A stretch of DNA of 14,857 bases, from contig RBNI01003971.1 in the NCBI GenBank assembly GCA_003990745.1, forward strand, positions 1 to 14,857. The letters run 5' to 3'. Of this stretch, positions 6,941 to 14,857 are shown in pieces. The DNA comes from Jimgerdemannia flammicorona (Eukaryota; Mucoromycota; Endogonomycetes; Endogonales; Endogonaceae). Every line of letters starts with the position of its first letter. The stretch's first letter is position 1. The position numbers and the translations under genes are program-made. The notes under the pieces were generated by a model, which was not told the origin of the DNA, searched no databases, and worked only from the letters and a program-made list of their open reading frames with translations.

Positions 6941-8975
6941 TCATAACTCTATATTTATCTCCTCTCTAGCCAAGTCTAATCTATATTCTACAGCAGCCTC
7001 CTCCTCCTTGACCTGCTTAGCCTCTAGTCCAATCAGAAGCTTGGCTATTACTGTATCATCCTTCTTCTCCATCTCCTCCCAGTACTCCAAGCAAGTCTCT
7101 TATCAGATTTTCAGTCTATGCCTCTATTCTTACCAAAAGACTACATGCTCTCTAGTAGCCACTGCCATCTCTGCCTCTCTTGCATCATCTACCACATAGC
7201 CTTTCTCATCCAGATACACTACCAGTACCTCCATCACCAGGGTCTCTACAATATCATCTCTCTGCAGTACTCTTATCTAGTACTCCTTGCTGATGACTCA
7301 CAAGTCTACATCCCCCAACTCCTCAGTCATCAAGTTATTCATTATCTGACATATCTACTATAAGTCACCAATCTCCTTGCCCCCAGGGGTTGCTGGTCAG
7401 CTAGTCCCTAGTATCATAGTATCTGCCCCAACTTACAGACTCATCTCACTCCTCCTCAGGAACATCTATCAGCTCTCTCCAACCTTAACTACCTACCCCC
7501 CACTTGCTATCTCAGATACTTTAAATTGAACACAGTAAGTTCCCAATATCTCCACATCCTCACTAGCCTTCAGAAGTATGACTCCAGACTGCCCTTCCAT
7601 ATTCTTGCTCTCCTCCCACACCTCCAGTATACTATTATCATAGAGAGTTTGATCCCTCACCTTCTGGCTCCCACCTACAGTCTTTGTACTCCTCTCTATC
7701 TCATTATCTATCCAGACACTCTCTCAAGTGCCCTCTATAGCTCTATCAGAACTGGGTAATGCCTTCTCTTTCTTCTTCAAACTAGCCAACAACTCCTTCT
7801 GCTGCTTATACTCCTGAGCCCTCTCCCACTGCTTCTTATCTACCTGAATACACTTTCCATCCACTACCTCTAAGTGTGTTGAGTCTACATACATCTGCTA
7901 TACCTTAGTCTACTGCTCCACTGCCCCACTGAGCTTCTTTAGTATCTCTATCAGATCTTTCTCCTTCTTTACACTCTTCTTCACTCTCATCACCTTATAG
8001 TCAAATATATCCCACATCAACACTGAGGGCCAGTCTTGCAGCTTCTCTGTAGCCTCCTTCTCAGCTAGCTAGAGCCTGATATCTATATTCTCTATTCTAA
8101 ATAAAGTTTCCTCCTAGACCTGGAAACTAATATCAACTATCTCACTATATATAGTTATAACCTCCTCTATCCTCCTCCTTATCTTGACCATTATCACTAT
8201 GGATACTCTCTTTACTAGTAGCTGGACCACTCTGAGGTCTCATCTCAAATAGTGAGCTATTAGAACTACTATCTCACCTATAGTCAACCCTATCTTCAAT
8301 ATCTCCTCCAAGGAGACAGCCTTCTCAAAGTCCATCTCAACCTTCTCAAGCTCCTTCAGAAACTTCACTAAGGCAGCTCCAGCCATCTGCTTTGAGATCA
8401 GCCCCAGTACCATCTTCACTGTCACTACTAAGTCCTAGAAGTATAATGTGACTGCAAACTCTGAGATTAATTTCTTGAGTAATGGGGCCACTATCAGGTT
8501 TGTTATACTATTAGTCAGATCTCTCTGCCCCTGTTGGTCCCTCTGCATAGCTCTACTATCAGCCATTACATTTTTTTTTTTTTTTTTCAGATTTCCCATC
8601 ACACCTCTATTAATAGTCACACCACTGCCTCCAGCTACAGCCCCTCCTGCCCCTATACTTGCTCCCCTAGACATAGGGCTCTCTACTCTCTTCAGGTTAG
8701 CCTTGTCTTTCCCCTCAGCTATGTCAGCCCAAGCATCTGTCAGCCCAAGCACCTGCCAGCCATCCCCTCTCCTTCACCTTATCAGCAAAACTAGGGAGTT
8801 CAGATCTGTTCTCATTTTTCCCAAATACTAGTCCTCCTCCAGACCCTTCTCCACTCTTCACACCTCAAAAAGCATCTATCTCTAGGCTATAAATCCTCCC
8901 CATATGCTGCCAGCTGAATGCCCTAGATCCACCTGACCCAGCATATTCATCAGGATTCTTGTTCAATAATATATT
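6941..8975 (-). pseudogene. LINE ORF1 (copy 2), decayed
   Basis: Aligned by eye with ORF1 of copy 1: it starts near 8975 with PDEYAGSGGSRAFSWQ, and later has LISEFAVTLYF and AGAALVKFLKELEKVEMDF. The end is LDLAREEINIEL followed by TGA at 6943-6941. The most open pieces are 8752-8435 and 8425-8240. A 17-residue homopolymer (8571-8587) gives a run of Lys codons that leaves the 8752-8435 frame open. Many other stops break the frame. The right edge is approximate. Confidence 0.6.
8571..8587. repeat. 17-base T run inside LINE copy 2 ORF1
   Basis: Copies 1 and 3 have a shorter T run at the matching place (positions 5769-5775 and a similar stretch near 14131). Here it is 17 long, and the neighbouring bases differ. 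On the coding strand it reads as Lys codons. It looks like homopolymer expansion rather than a transposon tail, because ORF1 similarity continues on both sides. Confidence 0.7.
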
Positions 8976-8976
8976 A

Positions 8977-8993
8977 CTAGTATCTTTTCTCTT
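8977..8993 (+). repeat. Probable target-site duplication, left copy (LINE copy 3)
   Basis: actagtatcttttctct is repeated with one mismatch at 14582-14598 (actagtaccttttctct), at the other end of LINE copy 3. It is part of the 5' hairpin region of copy 2. Some of the match could also come from the similar sequence within copy 3's own 5' end. Confidence 0.6.
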
Positions 8994-9014
8994 TTTTTTT
9001 TTTTTTTTTTTTTT
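8993..9014 (-). other. Poly(A) tail of LINE copy 3
   Basis: Twenty-two T residues on the plus strand, which is a poly(A) tail on the LINE's own strand. They join the copy 2 hairpin on the left and the copy 3 3' end on the right. Confidence 0.85.
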
Positions 9015-12000
9015 AGTCACATGGACTTCTACTTTATTATTAAACCATTTATGATATACCACTAACACAAATATGCTTCTCACCCAATCCCACTCAGAAA
9101 ATCCCTCTCTCTCTTACCATTTCCTCAAAACACAACTAACTCCTCTATCACCTCAATCCTCTCCTTACTCTTCCTATAGATTATCTCCACCAATTCCCTC
9201 ACTAATACTCCCACCCCTCCATCACCCATTCAACATATCCATCATCAGCCACTCTCATCTAGCCACCCTCACCCCCCTACTAGCCTCCTCTGGAGGTCAC
9301 TCTACCTCCCTCTAGCTATCAACTCTGGTAAGTGCACCTCTATCACCTCACACTCTCTCAGCTAATATTTAGATATCTGTATCACCTCACCCTTCTGCTC
9401 AATGTTCAGACACTTCTTATACTCCTGGGTACCCCCTTCTACCAAGTGGCCCATCTGGTAGTTCAATATAACATTATACTATAAGACTCACCACCATATT
9501 ATCCAGAACTTGAGAGGGATTCATTTTGCCATCTACTTACCCTACTGCCAAATACCATTCCAGTCCTACTTCTCACCAATCACCACCTTCTGCCATGCCT
9601 CAGGCCACAGATCTCTCCTATGATTCTGAAGGCACTCCATACTATCCTCTAAGCAGAAATCTTCTACTAGCACTCTGTCCAATAGCACCTCTATATCTGA
9701 GGTCTCCATTCCTCCTCTCTCTCATCACTCCTCTATCAGAGACTAATATGATATATCCCATCAGCCACCCTCTACCAGAATCCTCTATACTGTATCCTCT
9801 GACTCCCCTCCAAAGCTACCAGGGAAAGAAGATCCCCAGTTACTCCTCAGGGGGAGAATTAGGCTTCCTACACCCTCTGCATGAGGGGAACCCACTCTCT
9901 GCCCCTCAACTTGCTTGTTTACTTCAGCCACCATACTCTCAAGCAGTGAAGATGTTTGGGAAAATCCATCAGACCCAGGCCTCTCTGGTCCACTAGTCAG
10001 GTCAATATCTTTCAACCAATTTGACTCTATTGCTTTGCCCATATCCAGGTCCTAGCCATCTTCAGCAGCTGCTTGACTATCTATGCTAGAAAGTTCAAGT
10101 AGTACTCTAGATATCACAGCTTAGGTAGTCAGTAGATATTCATTACTGTTATCCTTTCTACCAGAGAAATGTAGCAACTACTCTACCCCAAAAGAGTGCT
10201 TCCTCACTCAGCCAATCTCTGCTCCCATCACACATAGTAATAAGGAGCCATACACCAAAAAGTAAATCTCCAGATAGTGAACAGCCTCTTCTATTAGGAC
10301 AATTGTTCCAATCACATTCCCCCTACTATCCCTCCTCTCAGCACCAACATTTCATACTTATACCAGTTGAGCTTAGTATCTGAGTATCCCTTATACTACT
10401 CTACTTTATCTTTCAGCACTGTAACATCTGCAACTGACTCTAACCTGACTACTATATTATCCACAAAGAACTCCACCTTCCAATTAATCCCTAGAATGTC
10501 CAACCCTCTTACCTTTCACCATATTCTATCTAAAGTAGCTCCAGGGACAGTATATATAGAACTGGTGACAGCAGATCCCCTTGTGGCACTTCTCTGCTCA
10601 GAGAGAAAGTAACCCCTCTATGTCTATTTACTATGATTACTGCTCAACTCTCTTCCAGCAGACTGACCAAGGCCTGTCTGACCCTATGGAGGACCCCAAT
10701 ATACTTTAGTACTCTCTTCAACCACACTCATCAGACTCTGTTATAGGTCTTCTCCTAGTCTAGAAAAACCAGTTATCTATCTATCTCAGCAGTATGAATA
10801 CCCTCAATAATACCATATACTTAGACTATCTCATCCCTGATCAGCTATTTCCCTATGAACCCTTACTGCTTAGCTCTCAGAATCTATTGGACCACTCTCT
10901 GTAGCCTAGCCACCAGTATCTTTGTGACTAGTTTACAATCTACATCCAGAAGCATGATTGGCCTCCAGTTCTTTCACTCCTCCCTCCTCCTCTTATTCTT
11001 AAATAGCAAAGCCACAAAATCCAAACTCTGCCCTCCAATCTATGTCCTGGAGTCTATCACTTCATGTACATTACCATCATTTCCACCAGGGCTAATATAA
11101 CTTCTATTATCCTTTTTCAGAAATCCCACTGTAAGCCATCCTCTTCTGGTGCAGTCTCAGAGCTTATTATTAGCAGAACCCACTAAATCTCCTTTCTATA
11201 GACAGTAGTACCAAGATCACCTAAGCCTATCACCAGAACAGGGTACCATTTCTCCAAGTGCCTATCTATGTCCAACACCTCCTCTCCACATCCTCCTCAC
11301 TTTACAAATGTCCCCACTATCTGCTCAATAGGTCCAGAATCTCTAATGTCCCAACCACCAACTCCCCAGCCTCATCCAAAACTCTCTTCCATTGTTACCA
11401 GACTCTTCTCACCTGTAGCAGCTATGACAGAAACTTAGTAGACTGTTCTCTCTCCTCCAATCCCTGCCACTGCAGTCTGACCACCATACTCTTAACTTGT
11501 AGGTCCTCCTCCTACTGCAGAATACTCTTCAACTTCTCCACCTTCAACCTGGCCTACTGTATACACCAATCTCCCTTCTCTTCTTCATTTGTCAGATCCA
11601 CCCAAGATGCCAACAATCTCACCAACTGCTGGGAGGCCCACCTTATTTGTTTCCTCCTCTGAGCACTCTGCATCCTTCCTGTCTCCCCCCAGTACCACTG
11701 TATCTTAGATTTCAATCATACTCAGTAATCTCTAATTCTCAGTCCCACCACTCTCTAATCAAAAATCCTAGAGCTAATGTCTATCATCCACACCTCCTAT
11801 AGAGAAGCCTCTCCTAGTAAAGAAGTATTCAGTCATCAATATCCAGGCCCCTCCCCACTTCTCCCAAAATACCCCCCACCTAAAAGACTCCAGTGATCTG
11901 ACCACAGATACCAAACAGTCTCCAAAGACCTCTAGATATCAGCTCCCCAGCAGTTTACAGTCAACATTCAGTCAATCCTTGAATCTAGCCCTGCCATCTA

Positions 12001-12562
12001 GTGGGTAAAGACTCTATCCAAGTCTTCTAGTATTCATTAAAGAGCTCATATATTCAACCTTCTCCCAGGCTTCTATCTCCTCACTCCTACCCATCATCCC
12101 CCTACTCCTATTAGTTCTGTCCAACTTTCTATTATATATCATATTAAAGTCCCCCCCTAGACAATCAATCCTTATCTCCACCAATGCTCTAGACTCTCAT
12201 AGCTCTCAGATCTATTCCACCCTCTTCTCCCTCTCTGTCAGACAATAATATAACCCAACTATCAAAGACCTCTAGCCTGGTCTCTTCCAAACTCCCCATA
12301 CTACCCTGCTCTCTCAATGTCCAATATCACCCAGGTCCTCCTTGCTCTTTCTAATCAGAATGCCTATATATCCTTGCTAAATAGCTATACTACTCTATTC
12401 TTTCATCCAGTCCTGACTATCCAGATCTCTATCACACCCAATATCCTGTAGTAAGAATAAATCAGCTTCTGTCCCCTTCAGCCATCCAAAGATATTTTAC
12501 TGCCTCACTACTCCTTGGAGCTTATTGATATTTAGAGATAATATTTTAGTTATACTATTTAT
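9015..12562 (-). pseudogene. LINE ORF2: endonuclease and reverse transcriptase (copy 3), decayed
   Basis: Domains in order: endonuclease N-terminus SITKILSLNINKLQG after an ATA in place of the start ATG; GGDFNM (12157-12140); WSDHW (SDH at 11901-11893); reverse transcriptase motif A as FLD-stop-EKTYNRV with TAG at 10757-10755; motif B as VPQGDLLSPVLYIL near 10590-10530; motif C as FFVDNIVV (FFVDN 10470-10456), where the second Asp of the catalytic pair is Asn; then KLNWYKYEMLVL, as in motif D. The last frame, with WVRSIFVLVVYHKWFNN, stays open into the poly(A) tail. I do not see a zinc finger or a clear RNase H motif in the C-terminal third, though the decay is heavy. Non-functional. Confidence 0.8.
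9033..9038 (-). promoter_or_regulatory. Poly(A) signal AATAAA of LINE copy 3
   Basis: AATAAA on the minus strand lies 18 bp before the poly(A) tail, a normal spacing for 3'-end formation of a polymerase II transcript. Confidence 0.6.
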
Positions 12563-12597
12563 ATTGAATAATGTTGTTTAAAGCACAGCCATCCACT

Positions 12598-14497
12598 CTA
12601 TAATTCTATACTCACTATATTCCTAGCAATATCCAGATTCCTCTTTACCTCAAGTTCATCACTCTCTATTGAGCCTCTAATACCTCCAAAATCTTCTGAC
12701 AATCCATACTATCCACAGCCTCCATCTCTGTATAGTATTTCTAATATACCACCTGCCACTTTACCAATCCTTTTCTTGGGCCCTACATATAATCAGCTCT
12801 ATCATTTACAATTGCCAGAAGTGCCACTTCCCTGGTACCATCAATCTGATATATCTCAGCCTCTAACAATGCTGCTATTATCTTATCCCAGAGTTTTTGT
12901 GGCACCTCCTCACTATATAAGACTTTACTCTAGTGCCTCTCACTCAGTACCTGAAGTCCTCTCCCCCCAGTGTCTCAGCTGCCACATTCTCCAGCATCTT
13001 CCACAGTTATTTCTCCTTAGTCTCAGCCTCTGTCACTCTCTGAACCACTCTCATCCCCCCTTTCACCTATCCCCCCCTCTGTATTTCCTCTTGCTGACTT
13101 ATCTCAATCCTCCTCCAATACATTCTGCAATTTGTCATTATCTCCAGCTCTATCTGGCACTCCATACTAAGGGCTCTTCTCTTCCACCATCTCTGTATCC
13201 TCCACAATAATACTCCACCCTGCAGCCTCTCCCCCTCCAGAGGTCTCCTTTGGTATTACTTCCTTTTCTTCTATCTAGATACTCATCTTCAATCCAGTTA
13301 CTTCTATAGTAGTCCCCCCAGCTATTCCCTCTCTCAACTTAGCCAGCAGTTCCTTCTGGATATGCCTCTCCTGTGCCCTCTCCCAGGCTGTCTAATCTAG
13401 CCACACCTTCTTGCCATTGACAATCTCCACAACTATCTTGGCCTCATACTCCTTTCAGGTCAATCTTCTCCTCTTTACAGCTCTAGCTAGATCCTTCAAC
13501 ACCTTTAGCAAGTCCTCTTCTTCCTCTAGCATCTCTTTCACTTGCAAGACCTTGTACTCTACAGATTCCCATTTAAGAACTACCAGTCAGTTTCTTGCCT
13601 TTCCTATATTCTCCTTACCTACTAGCCACACCCTGATATCTACATCACCAATCCTGAATTTGGTATCTTCTCAGACTCTAAATCCAATATCCACAATCTC
13701 TCTATACTCCTTGATAGCCTCTACAATCAACCTCTTGGCCATTTTCTTAAATACCATAAGAACATCCAGTACTGTTAGCTATACTACTCAGAGATTCCAG
13801 CACAAGTACCAGGCCATAGAGATCACTACCCCCTCTACTACTACTCTCTTCTCTATTATCTTCAACAATACCTCCTCCTTCTCAAAGTATACTTTCACTC
13901 TCTCCAGCTTCTTCAAAAACTTCACCAATACAGCCCCTTCACCTTCTGGGCCAGCAGCTCTAGAATCATTATTACTATCACTACTGAGTCTCAGAAACAC
14001 AATGTGATGACAAATTCTGACCTCAATTTCTTGAGTAGTAGTGTTACCACCAGACCTATCACATTATCTACTAGGTCCCTGGGCCTTATGCTCACCCCCT
14101 ATTCAGATCCACTATCAACCATCATATCTGGATTTTTTTCCAGATTAGCAGTCTCTTTACCATTAGTAGTTCTACTCTCCCCAGCCTCTATTCCTCTAGC
14201 CCTATTACTCTCACTACTATAGGCCACTCCTCCAGAGCCTATAGCCCTCACTGTCTCCTTCCTCTTTCTCAGCCAGCCCTCCAGTCTAGTTGTCAGTCAA
14301 CCTTCTTTCACCTTATCTGTGAAGCTCACTCTCTCCATTCTCTATCCCCTAGTACTGCCTCCTCTCCTCCTATATCCTTCAGCTAACAAGCCCTTCATAC
14401 TTCTCCCTAAGTCATAACTCCTCCCTACATACTGCCAGTCAAATGTACTAGGGCCACCCTACCTAGTATATATCTTAAAATGCTCATTAGTTATCAT
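12598..14497 (-). pseudogene. LINE ORF1 (copy 3), decayed
   Basis: The start ATG is at 14497-14495, 14 bp after the 5' hairpin; the first residues are MITNEHFKIYTR and a TAG follows directly. Other recognisable pieces are FDWQYVGR, VSFTDKVKEG, LEGWLRKRKE and GAVLVKFLKKLERVKVYF (in 14000-13788). The C-terminus is LDIARNIVSIEL with TAG at 12600-12598. Full ORF1 would be about 630 codons. No CCHC knuckle is seen. It is broken by many stops. Confidence 0.65.
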
Positions 14498-14510
14498 GTT
14501 GCTAGTATCT

Positions 14511-14575
14511 TTTCTCTAAAAATAAAGTCTTAAGTATTGCTAAAAGTTTATATAACCTGGATATTATCAGAGAAA
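14511..14575 (-). other. 5'-terminal hairpin of LINE copy 3
   Basis: The arms tttctctaa (14511-14519) and tcagagaaa (14567-14575) form nine pairs on the RNA strand, one of them a G-U wobble, around a 47-nt loop. It lies between the inferred 5' end at 14581 and the ORF1 ATG. Confidence 0.7.
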
Positions 14576-14581
14576 GGACTG

Positions 14582-14598
14582 ACTAGTACCTTTTCTCT
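14582..14598 (+). repeat. Probable target-site duplication, right copy (LINE copy 3)
   Basis: It matches 8977-8993 in 16 of 17 bases. What follows to the right reads as the natural continuation of the copy 2 hairpin region that was interrupted at 8993. Confidence 0.6.
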
Positions 14599-14655
14599 AA
14601 GTTGTGTCAAAAAGTGTTGCTTGAAGTTTGTATAATACAAATTGTATCAGAGAAA
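14592..14655 (-). other. 5'-terminal hairpin of LINE copy 2, displaced
   Basis: The arms tttctctaa (14592-14600) and tcagagaaa (14647-14655) enclose a 46-nt loop. It is either the rest of the copy 2 5' end cut off by copy 3, with one arm duplicated by the target-site duplication, or a second tandem 5' unit of copy 3. The first reading explains why copy 2 stops inside the same sequence at 8993. Confidence 0.6.
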
Positions 14656-14857
14656 GATATTCTTTTTTCTGATTTTACTTAGTACTTTAACTTTGATAAT
14701 CTTAGACTAACTTACTTTTTCTAAGATTATTTATGTATATGACTTAATTTTTTTAATTAATAAACTTATCTATAATAATCTGAATCTATAATACCAATAT
14801 TAATATTTAAATAATAATTATATAATACTAAGTTCTGATTTTTTTTTTTTTTTTTTT
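14656..14857. other. AT-rich flank ending in a T run
   Basis: This stretch is AT-rich without CpG or a credible ORF. It is outside the LINE similarity and is probably the DNA that copy 2 inserted into, or the flank of another element. The last 19 bases (14839-14857) are all T. By analogy with 8993-9014, they could be the poly(A) tail of a further minus-strand LINE lying beyond the window. Confidence 0.5.

Larger units (their letters stand above)
6221..8992 (-). mobile_element. LINE copy 2, split by other LINE insertions
   Basis: The same LINE family as copies 1 and 3: ORF1 (about 8975-6941), a 31-bp gap, and the endonuclease part of ORF2 (6909-6221). The left end stops 5 bases after the His codon of the endonuclease SDH motif and joins the 5' end of copy 1. 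The right end is cut within the 5' hairpin by the poly(A) tail of copy 3; the rest of the hairpin is at 14592-14655. It has many in-frame stops and motif losses and is probably the oldest of the three. Confidence 0.75.
8993..14581 (-). mobile_element. LINE copy 3, full-length structure but inactive
   Basis: About 5.6 kb, read right to left: 5' hairpin (14575-14511), ORF1 (14497-12598), a 35-bp gap, ORF2 (12562 to about 9015), AATAAA at 9038-9033 and a 22-base poly(A) tail. It is flanked by a probable 17-bp target-site duplication lying in the 5' hairpin of copy 2. This gives the full layout of the family. ORF1 keeps its ATG but has a stop 11 codons later. ORF2 has lost its ATG (ATA) and has stops in conserved reverse transcriptase blocks, so the copy is dead. 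Confidence 0.78.

Noticed and set aside
8571..8587. T run considered as the poly(A) tail of another inserted element
   Set aside because: ORF1 similarity to copies 1 and 3 continues on both sides and copy 1 already has a short T run at this spot, so expansion is simpler.
12776..14222. Plus-strand ORFs up to 198 codons (13411-14007) that look like Ser/Thr-rich proteins
   Set aside because: They lie opposite LINE copy 3 ORF1 and exist because its coding strand is purine-rich. The minus-strand similarity to the other two LINE copies is the real signal.
4122..14497. CCHC zinc knuckles expected in many fungal LINE ORF1 proteins
   Set aside because: I looked in the three ORF1 remnants and saw no C-x2-C-x4-H-x4-C spacing. 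Decay may hide them, so absence is not firm.
1..14857. tRNA, rRNA or other structured RNA genes
   Set aside because: No cloverleaf or rRNA sequence was seen by eye. The only convincing structures are the LINE 5' hairpins and the retrocopy inverted repeat.

Overview
This window looks like transposon-filled DNA from a filamentous ascomycete. The evidence is stacked, decayed non-LTR (LINE) retrotransposons, CpG loss as expected from cytosine methylation or RIP-like mutation, and a fungal-type cap-binding protein copy. The genus cannot be read from the sequence. A repeat-rich Pezizomycete or Leotiomycete genome would fit, as a guess. Nearly all recognisable coding sequence lies on the minus strand. 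The exception is one plus-strand retrocopy of a host gene.

Layout: (1) 1-1301 is CpG-containing DNA with an intact 268-codon minus-strand ORF of unknown function (253-1059). A TATA box lies 80 bp upstream of it. Downstream, at 1-250, is LTR-like sequence with TATA box, poly(A) signal and four 35-bp tandem repeats. (2) 1302-6220 is LINE copy 1 (minus): ORF1, then ORF2 with endonuclease and the start of the reverse transcriptase, where the copy breaks off. (3) 2597-3446, inside the endonuclease of copy 1, is a processed plus-strand retrocopy of the nuclear cap-binding protein subunit 2 (CBP20) mRNA. It has a 16-bp target-site duplication, a poly(A) tail and an unexpected perfect 30-bp inverted repeat just before the tail. 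(4) 6221-8992 is LINE copy 2 (minus): ORF1 and endonuclease only. (5) 8993-14581 is LINE copy 3 (minus), the most complete: 5' hairpin, ORF1, ORF2 with endonuclease and reverse transcriptase, and poly(A) tail. It sits inside the 5' hairpin of copy 2, whose remainder appears at 14592-14655. (6) 14656-14857 is AT-rich DNA ending in a T run that may be the poly(A) tail of a further LINE beyond the window.

The order of events I infer is copy 2 first; then copy 1 and copy 3 inserted into it; then the CBP20 retrocopy into copy 1. The LTR-like block interrupts copy 1, at a time not fixed by the sequence. The LINE endonuclease and reverse transcriptase act by target-primed reverse transcription, and the retrocopy carries the marks of the same machinery. 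All three LINE copies contain in-frame stops and damaged catalytic motifs. The most interesting observations are the complex 3' end of the retrocopy, a covarying 5'-terminal hairpin shared by the three LINE copies, a near-total absence of CpG across about 12 kb, and the unrecognised 268-codon ORF.
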